Part shown: positions 52,031-60,731 of the stretch, in pieces
How positions within the stretch are numbered: the stretch's first letter is position 1
Layout of the letters: each line of letters opens with the position of its first letter
Source: Pseudomonadota bacterium
GTDB lineage: Bacteria; Pseudomonadota; Gammaproteobacteria; Burkholderiales; Burkholderiaceae_C
Assembly: GCA_020161775.1 (NCBI GenBank)
Contig: JAIUOW010000004.1
Coordinates: 219,081-283,080, forward strand
Direction of reading: 5' to 3'
Length of the DNA stretch: 64,000 nt
The notes under the pieces: model-generated
Told to the model about the DNA's origin: nothing
Seen by the model: only the letters and a program-made list of their open reading frames with translations
The model's database searches: none
Program-made: the position numbers and the translations under genes

Positions 52031-52516
52031 TTGAAAAAAACCATAGAAACGGCGTGTGGCCTTGTTGCCGCGCTCGCGCTGTTCGGCATCATGGCGCTCA
52101 CCTTTTTCGACGTGGGCGGGCGCAAGCTGCTGTCCAACTCGATCCCTGGCTCACTGGAGCTGACCGAGCTGCTGATGGTGGCGGTCATCTTCGCGGGGCT
52201 GCCGCTGGTGTCGCTCAAGGGCGAGCACATCGTGTTTGATTCGCTGGACAACGTATGGGGCCCGGTGGTGCGCAAGCTGGTCAAGCTGCTGGTCAACCTG
52301 CTGTGCGCCGCCGCCATGCTGGGCCTGGCCTGGCTGATGTGGAAGACCGGCAATGACTTTGCCGGCTCGGGCGAAACCACCGCGCAGCTGAAGATCCCCA
52401 AGTACCCCTTCATCTACGGCATGAGCGTGCTGTGCGCGCTGACCGGTCTGGTGCACCTGGCGCATGCCGTCACCGCGCCCGCGGAGCAGGACGGCGCCGA
52501 AGGGGGTGCGCTGTGA
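52031..52516 (+). CDS. TRAP transporter small permease (DctQ family)
   Basis: A 161-residue membrane protein with four transmembrane helices. LMALTFFDVGGRKLLSNSIPGSLELTELLMV-like residues (the DVGGRK-x-IPGSLELTEL pattern) are the DctQ signature. It pairs with the large permease to form the Na+-driven TRAP membrane unit. The start is TTG at 52031, with GGAGA nine bases upstream; no better in-frame ATG exists. Its stop overlaps the large permease start as GTGA. Confidence 0.9.
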   Translation: MKKTIETACGLVAALALFGIMALTFFDVGGRKLLSNSIPGSLELTELLMVAVIFAGLPLVSLKGEHIVFDSLDNVWGPVVRKLVKLLVNLLCAAAMLGLAWLMWKTGNDFAGSGETTAQLKIPKYPFIYGMSVLCALTGLVHLAHAVTAPAEQDGAEGGAL

Positions 52517-53805
52517 CCGAAGCATTGCTGGGCTTCCTGGCCATCTTTGCGATGGCGCTGGTGCGCATTCCGCTGGCGTTTGCCATGGGCATCGTGGGCG
52601 TGGTGGGCATTGGCCTCACGCGTGGCTGGATGCCTTCATTCGCCAATGCGGCGCAGGTGGTGCACGAGACCGGCTTTGCCTACACGCTGTCGGTCATCCC
52701 GCTGTTCATCCTGATGGGCAATTTCGTGGCGCGCGCGGGGCTGGCGCACGAACTGTTCCACGCGGCCTACACCTTCATCGGCCACCGCCGCGGCGGCCTG
52801 GCGCACGCCACCATCGCCGCCTGCGCGGGCTTTGGTGCCATCTGTGGCTCGTCGATTGCGACCGCGGCCACCATGAGCAAGGTGGCCTACCCGTCGATGA
52901 AAAAGCTGGGCTACAGCGATTCGCTGTCCACCGGCGTGATTGCCGCGGGCGGCACGCTGGGCATCATGATCCCGCCGTCCACCATCATGGTGATCTACGG
53001 CATCGTGACCGAAACGCACATCGGCAAGCTGTTTGCGGCGGGCGTGCTGCCCGGCATCCTCACGGCGCTGCTGCTGATGGGTGCCGTGGTGATCGTCACC
53101 TCGCGTGACCCGGAACACGCGCCAGCGGGCGAGAAATTCACCTGGAGCGAACGCTGGGCCGCGCTGCGCGGCATCTGGGGCGTGCTGCTGCTGGTGGTGC
53201 TGGTGCTGGGCGGCATTTATGGCGGCGTGTTCACCGCGACCGAGGGCGCGGGCATCGGCGCGGCGGGTGCGTTCTTTTTTGCGCTGGGGCGCCGGGCGCT
53301 CACCTGGAAGATCCTGGGCGACGTGCTGATCGAATCGGCCCGCACCACGGCCATGCTGTTCACGCTGCTGATCGCGGCCACCATCTTCGCCAACTTCGTG
53401 AACTTCACCTCCATGCCCATGCAGCTGAAGGACACCATCACCCACCTGGGCCTGTCGCCCATCATGATCGTGGCGGCCATGATGGCGATCTATGTGCTGC
53501 TGGGCACGGTGATGGAAGAGCTCACCATGGTGCTGCTGACCATTCCGCTGTTCTTCCCCATCGTGATCCAGCTGGGCTTTGACCCGGTGTGGTTTGGCGT
53601 GCTGATCGTGATGGTGATCCAGATCGGGCTGATCTCGCCGCCCGTGGGCATGAACCTGTTCGTGCTGAACACCCTGCTGCCCAAGGTGGGCATCGGCACC
53701 ATCTTCCGCGGCGTGTGGCCCTACGTGCTGGTGCAGATCATCACGCTGTGCATCCTGCTGTTCCTGCCGCAGATCAGCCTGTGGCTTCCGTCGATGATGA
53801 AGTAG
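52513..53805 (+). CDS. TRAP transporter large permease (DctM family)
   Basis: A 430-residue membrane protein with about twelve helices. The GSSIATAATMSKVAYPSM and GIMIPPSTIMVIYGIVTE motifs are the DctM signatures that form the substrate and Na+ sites; the SPPVGMNLFVLN motif near the C-terminus is the second repeat's equivalent. It starts at GTG 52513, overlapping dctQ by 4 bases. It imports a carboxylate presented by the DctP protein at 50899. Its 3' end overlaps the convergent mscS gene by 32 bases. Confidence 0.95.
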   Translation: MTEALLGFLAIFAMALVRIPLAFAMGIVGVVGIGLTRGWMPSFANAAQVVHETGFAYTLSVIPLFILMGNFVARAGLAHELFHAAYTFIGHRRGGLAHATIAACAGFGAICGSSIATAATMSKVAYPSMKKLGYSDSLSTGVIAAGGTLGIMIPPSTIMVIYGIVTETHIGKLFAAGVLPGILTALLLMGAVVIVTSRDPEHAPAGEKFTWSERWAALRGIWGVLLLVVLVLGGIYGGVFTATEGAGIGAAGAFFFALGRRALTWKILGDVLIESARTTAMLFTLLIAATIFANFVNFTSMPMQLKDTITHLGLSPIMIVAAMMAIYVLLGTVMEELTMVLLTIPLFFPIVIQLGFDPVWFGVLIVMVIQIGLISPPVGMNLFVLNTLLPKVGIGTIFRGVWPYVLVQIITLCILLFLPQISLWLPSMMK

Positions 53806-55042
53806 GCTGCGCGCTGTATTGCAGCACCCGCTGCGGCGGGCGGATTTCAATGCCCGCATCGCGCAGGCCTTCAACGATGGCGATGTTGATCGCCGAGCGC
53901 AGGTTCAGCTGGCCGTTGGCCGGATCGCTGACCCAGAAATTCAGCGTGAACTGCAGGCCGTCAGGCGCGAACTCCGCCAGGAAGGCCACCGGCTCCGGTG
54001 ATTTGAGCACCCGCGGCTGCGCCGCCGCGGCTTCGGTCAGCACGCGCTGCACCGTGGCCACGTCGCTGCCATAGCCCACCGTCACGTCGCTGGTGATGGA
54101 GAACTTCAGGTCGGCCTGCGACAGGTTTTCCACCCGCTGGGTGATCAAAAGCTCGTTGGGCACGATGGACTCGCGCCCGTTGTTGGCGCGCACCAGGGTG
54201 TAGCGCGTCTTGATGTCGGCGATGCGGCCCTCAAAGCCGTCCACCCGCACGTTGTCGCCAATACGCAGGGACCGCTCGAACAGGATGACAAAGCCGCTCA
54301 CATAGTTGGCGGCCAGCTTCTGCAGGCCAAAGCCCAGGCCCACCCCCAGGGCGCCGCCCAGCACCGACAGTGCCGTGAGGTCCACCCCCACGGTGGACAG
54401 CGCAAACAGCAGGCCCACCAGCAGCAGCACCGCGCGGATCGCGTTGGACGCCACCTTGCGCAGCGAAAGGTCGCTCACCGTGTCCACCAGCACGCGCCGC
54501 TCCAGCGTGGCGGACACCCACAACGCCGCCACCAGCATCGCGCCAGACGACAGAACGCCCTGCACGATGCCCAGCACGCTGATCTTGTTCTTGCCGATGG
54601 CGAACTGGATGTCCTCCATCTCGCGCATCACATCGGGCAGCAGGCCCACGATCCACAGCACCGCGGCCATCCATGCCAGCCACGAGAACAGCCGCTCCAC
54701 CAGCCGCGCAACGCCCGAGGCCGGGAACACGACCGTGGTCACGCGCGCCAGGAAGCGTATGCCCACCAGCGACACCAGCACCGGCACCGCAATGCTCAGC
54801 ACGGGCACGACCTGGTAGTCGTCCACGATGCGCCGCGCGATCCAGGTCAGCGCCAGCGCCAGCAGCGGGAACAGCACGCCGTCAAACACCGCGCGGCCAA
54901 ACCAGATGGAGTCCTTGGGCTGCTTGCGCCCCACCGCCCAGCAGATGCCAAAGGCCAGCGCCAGGCAACCCGCCAGCACCACCAACTCCAGTGCCACGCC
55001 CGGCTGGGCCAGGTCGCGCAACAGCTTGTCCAGTTCTGTCAT
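53774..55042 (-). CDS. Mechanosensitive ion channel protein, MscS family
   Basis: A 422-residue membrane protein. Four to five N-terminal helices precede the MscS core. The pore-lining helix includes LSVLGGALGVGLGFGLQKLAANYVSGFVILFERSLRIGD, with Gly/Ala packing, followed by the beta domain (VRVDGFEGRIADIKTRYTLVRANNGRESIVPNELLI). It opens on membrane tension to release solutes during osmotic downshock. It overlaps the TRAP large permease by 32 bases at their 3' ends and overlaps the enoyl-CoA hydratase upstream by 4 bases. The C-terminal tail is Ser/Thr-rich. Confidence 0.93.
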   Translation of the reverse strand: MTELDKLLRDLAQPGVALELVVLAGCLALAFGICWAVGRKQPKDSIWFGRAVFDGVLFPLLALALTWIARRIVDDYQVVPVLSIAVPVLVSLVGIRFLARVTTVVFPASGVARLVERLFSWLAWMAAVLWIVGLLPDVMREMEDIQFAIGKNKISVLGIVQGVLSSGAMLVAALWVSATLERRVLVDTVSDLSLRKVASNAIRAVLLLVGLLFALSTVGVDLTALSVLGGALGVGLGFGLQKLAANYVSGFVILFERSLRIGDNVRVDGFEGRIADIKTRYTLVRANNGRESIVPNELLITQRVENLSQADLKFSITSDVTVGYGSDVATVQRVLTEAAAAQPRVLKSPEPVAFLAEFAPDGLQFTLNFWVSDPANGQLNLRSAINIAIVEGLRDAGIEIRPPQRVLQYSAQPTSSSTEATG

Positions 55043-55821
55043 GTGGATTTCTTCCAGGATGGTTCGCGCTTTTCAGTGAAGGCCTTCACGCCCTCTTGCG
55101 CGCTTGCGTCCATCATGTTCACGGCCATGGTCTGGCCGGCCAGCTGGTAGGCCGCATCGGTGCCCATTTCACGCTGGCGGTAAAACAGCGCCTTGCCCAT
55201 GGCCAGGGCCACGCGGGGCTTGGCCAGGATGCTGGTGACCAGCTGTTCCACTTCGGCGTCCAGCTGCTGCGGCGCCACCGCGCGGTTGACCAGCCCGCGC
55301 GCCAGGGCCTGTTCGGCGCTGATGAAGTCGCCGGTGACCAGCATCTCCATGGCCTGCTTGGCCGGCACGTTGCGCAGCAGCGGCACGCTGGGGGTAGAAC
55401 AGAACAGCCCGAAGTTCACGCCGCTGACCGCAAAGCGCGCGTCGGTGGACGCGACCGCCAGATCGCATTGCGCCACCAGCTGGCAGCCCGCCGCCGTGGC
55501 TATGCCCTGCACGCGTGCAATGACCGGCACCGGCAGTTTCTGGATGCTCAGCATCATGCGGCTGCACTGCGCAAACAGGCGCTGGTAATACGCCAGCTCG
55601 GGCGTAGCCACCATTTCCTTGAGGTTGTGGCCGGGGCAAAACGCCTTGCCCGCCGCGCCCAGCACCACGGCGCGGGCATCGTCGTCTTTGGCCACTTCAT
55701 CCAGCGCCTGCTGCAACGCGTCCAGCATTTCCTCGCTGAGGGCGTTGAAATTCTGCGGACGGTTCATGGTGAGCGTCCATATGCCCCTTGCGTCCCGGTG
55801 TTGTATCAGTGCGTCGTTCAT
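55039..55821 (-). CDS. Enoyl-CoA hydratase/isomerase family protein
   Basis: A 260-residue crotonase-fold enzyme. KAFCPGHNLKEMVATPE and VQGIATAAGCQLVAQCDLAVAS are the oxyanion-hole segments; CPGHNLKE is a variant of the usual CAGxDLxE and is typical of the ECHDC3-like subgroup. GVNFGLFCSTPSVPLLRNV at the second acidic position lacks the usual Glu pair, so classical hydratase chemistry is doubtful. It lies between an HDAC-like gene and mscS on one strand, separated by 6 bases and overlapping by 4 bases respectively. Confidence 0.92.
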   Translation of the reverse strand: MNDALIQHRDARGIWTLTMNRPQNFNALSEEMLDALQQALDEVAKDDDARAVVLGAAGKAFCPGHNLKEMVATPELAYYQRLFAQCSRMMLSIQKLPVPVIARVQGIATAAGCQLVAQCDLAVASTDARFAVSGVNFGLFCSTPSVPLLRNVPAKQAMEMLVTGDFISAEQALARGLVNRAVAPQQLDAEVEQLVTSILAKPRVALAMGKALFYRQREMGTDAAYQLAGQTMAVNMMDASAQEGVKAFTEKREPSWKKST

Positions 55822-55827
55822 TGCGTG

Positions 55828-56781
55828 TCAAACATCCGCCAACTCCCGGATGTGCGCCTCCACGCTGCGCGCCAACGCGCTCAGGTTGTAGCCGCCTTCC
55901 AGGCACGAAACAATGCGGCCGCCTGCATGGCGCCGCGCCACGTCCTTGATGCGCGAGGTGATCCAGCTGTAGTCGGCCTCGGTCATGCCCAGCTGGCCCA
56001 GGTCGTCCTCGCGGTGGGCGTCAAAGCCCGCGCTGATGAAGATCATCTCGGGCTTGAAGGCGTCCAGCCGCGGCATCCAGGACGCCTCGATCATCTCGCG
56101 GATGTCCATGCCTCGCGTGTAGGCCGGCACCGGCAGATTGAGCATGTTCGGCGCCGGCTGGTCGATGCCCGTGTACGGGTAAAACGGGTGCTGGAAGATG
56201 CCCACCATCAGCACGCGCGGGTCGTTGCTCAGGATGTCCTCCGTGCCGTTGCCGTGGTGCACGTCAAAGTCCACCACCGCCACGCGCTTGAGGCCGTGGC
56301 GTTCCAGCGCATAGCGCGCCGCAATGGCCACGTTGTTCAGGAAGCAAAAGCCCATGGCCTTGTCACGGCAGGCATGGTGGCCGGGCGGGCGCACCGCGCA
56401 AAAGGCGTTCTCCAGCTCGCCGGCCATCACCGCGTCGGTGGCGGCCAGCGCCGCGCCCGCCGCGCGCAGCGACGCCGCCCAGGTATGGACGTTGATGGAG
56501 GTGTCCGGGTCGATCTGCGCGTGCGTGGGGCCGCCGGCGGCGATCTCGTCGGCCAGCTGGTCGCTCAGGCCGCGCAGGGCGGCCACATGCATGCGGCCAT
56601 GGGCCAGCTCGATGTCGGTGAGCGATGCCTCGGGCGCCTCGCGCCGGTCCAGCGCGTCACCGACGCCGGTGACCAGCAGGCGGTCTTCAATGGCGTCCAG
56701 GCGCTCGGGGCATTCGGGGTGGCCCGGGCCCATTTCATGCTTCCAGCAGTCGCGGTGGGTGAAATATCCGGTGGCGCCCAT
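55828..56781 (-). CDS. Histone deacetylase family protein (acetylpolyamine/acetoin-utilisation type)
   Basis: A 317-residue arginase-fold metal hydrolase. RPPGHHACRDKAMGFCFLNN carries the catalytic His pair, VVDFDVHHGNGTED the Asp/His zinc ligands, and SAGFDAHREDDLG the second Asp ligand. Bacterial members deacetylate polyamines or other acetyl-amines. It leads a three-gene unit with an enoyl-CoA hydratase and mscS. Only 28 bp separate its start from the divergent moxR gene, so the two promoters must overlap coding DNA. Confidence 0.95.
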   Translation of the reverse strand: MGATGYFTHRDCWKHEMGPGHPECPERLDAIEDRLLVTGVGDALDRREAPEASLTDIELAHGRMHVAALRGLSDQLADEIAAGGPTHAQIDPDTSINVHTWAASLRAAGAALAATDAVMAGELENAFCAVRPPGHHACRDKAMGFCFLNNVAIAARYALERHGLKRVAVVDFDVHHGNGTEDILSNDPRVLMVGIFQHPFYPYTGIDQPAPNMLNLPVPAYTRGMDIREMIEASWMPRLDAFKPEMIFISAGFDAHREDDLGQLGMTEADYSWITSRIKDVARRHAGGRIVSCLEGGYNLSALARSVEAHIRELADV

Positions 56782-56809
56782 GTTAAAAATTTTGATGTAA
56801 CGTCATGCC

Positions 56810-57730
56810 ATGGATGCACAACAAAAACTCAAGTCGCTTCTGAATCAGCTTAACACGGTGATCGTGGGCAAACCGGCCCAGGTCCAGGACTGCGTGGCCT
56901 GCCTGCTGGCCGGCGGCCACCTGCTGATAGAAGACGTGCCCGGGGTAGGCAAGACCACGCTGGCCCACGCGCTGTCGCGCGCCTTTGGCCTGCAGTTTTC
57001 GCGGGTGCAGTTCACCGCCGACCTGATGCCCAGCGACCTGTCGGGCGTGTCCATCTACGAGCGCGGCAAGGAGTCATTCGTCTTTCACCCCGGCCCGGTG
57101 TTTGCCCAGGTGCTGCTGGCCGACGAAATCAACCGCGCCAGCCCCAAGACCCAGAGCGCGCTGCTGGAAGCCATGGAAGAAAAGCAGGTCACCGTCGAAG
57201 GAGAAACCCGCCCGCTGCCCACGCCGTTCTTTGTGATTGCCACGCAGAACCCGCACGACCAGCTGGGCACCTTTGCCCTGCCCGAAAGTCAGCTGGACCG
57301 CTTCCTCATGCGCATCTCCCTGGGCTACCCCGACCGCGCCGCCGAGCGTGCCCTGCTCAACGGTGGCGACCGGCGCGACATGGTGGAAGCCCTGCCCCCG
57401 GTGCTGACACCGCCCGAGCTTTTACACCTGCAGCAGCAGGTGCTGACCATCCATGCGGCCGACCCGCTGCTCAACTACGTGCAGGACCTGATCGCGGCCA
57501 CCCGATCGGGCCGCTGGTTTTTGCAGGGCCTGAGCCCGCGCGCGGGCATTGCGGTGGTGCGCGCCGCCAAGGCCCAGGCGCTGCTGGCCGGGCGCGACTA
57601 TGTGGCACCGGACGACGTGCAGTCCATCCTGCCGCAGACCATTGCGCACCGGCTGGTGCCCACGGGCGACGCAGGGCGTGGGCCAGTAGAACAAGTGCGG
57701 GCCATGATCGAATCCGTGCCCCTGCCATGA
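56810..57730 (+). CDS. MoxR-family AAA+ ATPase
   Basis: A 306-residue AAA+ protein. EDVPGVGKTTLAHAL is the Walker A loop, LLADEINRASPKTQSALLEAMEE the Walker B and MoxR signature, and ATQNP the sensor 1 region. MoxR ATPases act as chaperones that activate or assemble partner complexes. It is the first gene of a moxR-DUF58-transglutaminase unit, a common trio whose exact target is unknown in most bacteria. Confidence 0.95.
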   Translation: MDAQQKLKSLLNQLNTVIVGKPAQVQDCVACLLAGGHLLIEDVPGVGKTTLAHALSRAFGLQFSRVQFTADLMPSDLSGVSIYERGKESFVFHPGPVFAQVLLADEINRASPKTQSALLEAMEEKQVTVEGETRPLPTPFFVIATQNPHDQLGTFALPESQLDRFLMRISLGYPDRAAERALLNGGDRRDMVEALPPVLTPPELLHLQQQVLTIHAADPLLNYVQDLIAATRSGRWFLQGLSPRAGIAVVRAAKAQALLAGRDYVAPDDVQSILPQTIAHRLVPTGDAGRGPVEQVRAMIESVPLP

Positions 57731-58719
57731 ACCTGGCGGCATTGAACCCGTTTGCCATCGCGCGGGGCCGCTTCAGGCAGTGGTGGCAGTCGCGCCTGCC
57801 GCTGTCTGACACCACCACGCTCACCCAGCGCAATGTGTACATCCTGCCCACCCGGCCTGGCTTCATGCTGGCAGCGACCATCATGGTGCTGCTGGTGGCC
57901 AGCATCAATTACCAACTCAACCTGGGCTACCTGCTGACCTTCCTGCTGGCGGGCAGCGCGGTGGTGGGCATGCATGTGTGCCACGGCACGCTGCGCGGGC
58001 TGACGATGCAGCTGGTGCCGCCGGATGCGCAGTTCATGGGCAGCAACGCCACCTTTGGCATCACGCTGGTCAATGCCCGGCGCGCGGCGCGCCACGGCAT
58101 TGGCCTGGCCGTGCTGGACAGCACGCACCCCGACCACTGGACGTGGACCGACGTGCCCGGCCAGGGCCGCAGCACGGTGCAGGTAGCCTTTGCCCCCACG
58201 CAGCGCGGGCTGCAACGCCTGCCGGCGCTGACGGCCGAGACGCGCTTTCCGATGGGTACCTTTCGCGTGTGGACGGTGTGGCGCCCGGCCGCCCAGGTGC
58301 TGGTGTACCCCACGCCCGAGGCGCACCCCCCGCCCCTGCCGCCCGGCGAGCCGCGCACCGGCGGTGCGGCGGCCATGCGCACCCAGACCACCGGTGAATT
58401 TGACGGGGTGCGCGGCTACCGCCGGGGCGACCCGCTGAAGCTGGTGGTGTGGAAGCAGGTGGCGCGCAGCCAGGCCCGCGGCTCGGACGACCTGGTCAGC
58501 CGCGACACACAGCAGGCCCAGCGCTACGAGCTGTGGCTGGACTTTGCGCTGGCCGGCAACCTCGATACAGAACACAAGCTGTCGCGCCTGTGCGCCTGGG
58601 TGCTGCAGGCCGACAAGCTGGGCGTGGACTACGGCCTGCGCCTGCCGGGGCAAGAGATCAAACCGGCCAGCGGCGAGGCCCACAAACGCCGCTGCCTGGA
58701 GGCGCTGGCGCTGTGCTGA
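57727..58719 (+). CDS. DUF58 domain-containing protein
   Basis: A 330-residue protein with two N-terminal transmembrane helices (about residues 39-80) and a DUF58 domain in the C-terminal half. GVRGYRRGDPLKLVVWKQVARS is the DUF58 signature of the VWA-like fold that partners MoxR ATPases. It overlaps the MoxR gene by 4 bases and the transglutaminase gene by 7. It is thought to dock the complex at the membrane. Confidence 0.93.
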   Translation: MNLAALNPFAIARGRFRQWWQSRLPLSDTTTLTQRNVYILPTRPGFMLAATIMVLLVASINYQLNLGYLLTFLLAGSAVVGMHVCHGTLRGLTMQLVPPDAQFMGSNATFGITLVNARRAARHGIGLAVLDSTHPDHWTWTDVPGQGRSTVQVAFAPTQRGLQRLPALTAETRFPMGTFRVWTVWRPAAQVLVYPTPEAHPPPLPPGEPRTGGAAAMRTQTTGEFDGVRGYRRGDPLKLVVWKQVARSQARGSDDLVSRDTQQAQRYELWLDFALAGNLDTEHKLSRLCAWVLQADKLGVDYGLRLPGQEIKPASGEAHKRRCLEALALC

Positions 58720-60731
58720 AAGCCGCCCTGCAAAAACTCAACGCCCTGCCGCGCGAAGGGCGCGACACGCTGTTTTTGCTGGCCGTGATCGGCTGGGTGG
58801 TGATGCCCCAGGCGGGCAACCTGCCCTGGTGGTGCACCGGCCTGACCGCCGGCGTGCTGCTGTGGCGCGGGCGGCTGGCCTGGACGTCGCGCCCGTTGCC
58901 CGGGCGCTGGTGGATCGCGGGCCTGCTGGTCGTCACCATCGGCGCCACGCTGTTGACCCACCGCACGTTGATGGGCCGCGACGCCGGCGTGACCATGATC
59001 GTGGTGCTGTTTGCCCTGAAAACCCTGGAGCTGCGCGCGCGCCGCGATGCGTTCGTGATTTTCTTCCTGGGCTTCTTCACGATGCTCACGAACTTCTTCT
59101 TCTCGCAGTCGCTGCTGACGGCCGCCGCCATGCTGGTGGCGCTGCTGGGGCTGCTGACGGCGCTGGTCAATGCCCACATGCCGGTGGGCAAGCCACCGCT
59201 GATGCAGGCCGCGCGCACCGCGGGTGGCATGGCGCTGGTGGGCGCGCCCATCATGGTGGTGCTGTTCCTGCTGTTCCCGCGGCTGGCGCCGCTGTGGGGC
59301 ATACCGAGTGACGGCCTCACGGGGCGCAGCGGCCTGTCCAGCAGCATGCAGGTGGGCAACATCGCCAGCCTGGCGCTGGACGAAAGCATTGCGCTGCGCA
59401 TCAGGTTTGACGGGCCGGTGCCCGCGCAGCAGGACATGTACTTTCGCGGGCCGGTGCTCACCCGTTTTGACGGTCGTGAATGGCAGCCGCTGCAGCCCCG
59501 GCTGGCCTCGCGCTTCACGCCCGGCTTCATGGGCTCGCCCCGGCTGGACGTGGGCGGCCAGCCGGTGCGCTACGAAGTGACGCTGGAGCCCAGCAACCGC
59601 CCCTGGCTCATGGTGCTGGACGCCACGCCGCGCAGCCCCCAGGTGCCGGGCATGAACACCCTGCTGACGCAGGACCTGCAATGGGTGACCGACCGGCCCG
59701 TGACCGACCTGCTGCGCTACCGGGCCGAAAGCTACCTGCAGTTTCGCCACGGCCCGGCCGGCACCGCCGGCGTGCTGCCGGAATACCGCGAGTTGCCGCC
59801 CGGCTTCAACCCCCGCACGCTGCAGCTGGCGCTGGACCTGCGGCGCGACCCGCGCTATGCCAATGCCGACACGCCCGCGCTGGTGCAGGGCGTGATGGAC
59901 CTGCTGCGCAGCGGCGGCTACCAGTACACGCTGACCCCCGGCGTGTTTGGCCAGCACACGGCGGACGAATTCTGGTTTGACCGCAAGGCGGGCTTTTGCG
60001 AACACATTGCGTCGTCGTTCGTCATCCTGATGCGCGCACTGGACGTGCCCGCGCGCATCGTCACCGGCTACCAGGGCGGCGAGCGCAACAACGTGGACGG
60101 CTTCTGGACCATCCGCCAGGCCGACGCCCACGCCTGGGCTGAAGTCTGGATGGCCGGCAGCGGCTGGACGCGCGTGGACCCGACCTCGGCCGTGGCGCCG
60201 GGGCGCACTGGCGCGTTCGAGCGGCTGCGCGCACCGCAGGGCGCGGTGGCCGCCGCATTTGGCGCGGTGAACCCCACGCTGGCCGCCAGCCTGCGCGCCG
60301 CCTGGGAAGCGGTGAACAACAGCTGGAACCAGTGGGTGTTGAACTACACCCAGAGCAAACAGCTGGACCTGCTGAAGAACATCGGCTTCACCTCCCCCAG
60401 CTGGGAAGACCTGGCCTATGTGCTGCTGGGCCTGATCGTGGGCGTGGCGCTGTGCGGCGCGCTATGGACGCTGTGGGAACGCAGCCGGCATGACCCCTGG
60501 CTGCGCCTGCTGCGGCACGCGCAGCGCCGGCTGCAGCAGGCCGGCGCCGTAGTGCCCGCCAGCGCCCCGCCGCGTCAGACGGCGGCGGTGGCGCTGGCGC
60601 GGTTTGGCGATGCAGCGCAGGGCGTGGCCGACTGGCTGTTGCGCCTGGAAGCACACCGTTACGCGCCCCAGCCGCAGGCCAGCCTCGCTAAACTGCAACA
60701 GCAATACAAACAACTTGCCTGGCCCCAGTGA
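58713..60731 (+). CDS. Transglutaminase TgpA family membrane protein (DUF3488 plus transglutaminase-like domain)
   Basis: A 672-residue membrane protein. Five to six N-terminal helices form the DUF3488 region. A periplasmic transglutaminase-like domain follows, with the catalytic triad Cys in KAGFCEHIASS, His in ADAHAWAEVW and Asp in TRVDPTSAV. A final helix near residue 570 and a cytoplasmic DUF4129-like tail complete it. The start is GTG 58713, overlapping the DUF58 stop; there is no ATG nearby. TgpA in Pseudomonas is essential and linked to the cell envelope; its substrate here is unknown. Followed directly by mltB. Confidence 0.94.
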   Translation: MLKAALQKLNALPREGRDTLFLLAVIGWVVMPQAGNLPWWCTGLTAGVLLWRGRLAWTSRPLPGRWWIAGLLVVTIGATLLTHRTLMGRDAGVTMIVVLFALKTLELRARRDAFVIFFLGFFTMLTNFFFSQSLLTAAAMLVALLGLLTALVNAHMPVGKPPLMQAARTAGGMALVGAPIMVVLFLLFPRLAPLWGIPSDGLTGRSGLSSSMQVGNIASLALDESIALRIRFDGPVPAQQDMYFRGPVLTRFDGREWQPLQPRLASRFTPGFMGSPRLDVGGQPVRYEVTLEPSNRPWLMVLDATPRSPQVPGMNTLLTQDLQWVTDRPVTDLLRYRAESYLQFRHGPAGTAGVLPEYRELPPGFNPRTLQLALDLRRDPRYANADTPALVQGVMDLLRSGGYQYTLTPGVFGQHTADEFWFDRKAGFCEHIASSFVILMRALDVPARIVTGYQGGERNNVDGFWTIRQADAHAWAEVWMAGSGWTRVDPTSAVAPGRTGAFERLRAPQGAVAAAFGAVNPTLAASLRAAWEAVNNSWNQWVLNYTQSKQLDLLKNIGFTSPSWEDLAYVLLGLIVGVALCGALWTLWERSRHDPWLRLLRHAQRRLQQAGAVVPASAPPRQTAAVALARFGDAAQGVADWLLRLEAHRYAPQPQASLAKLQQQYKQLAWPQ

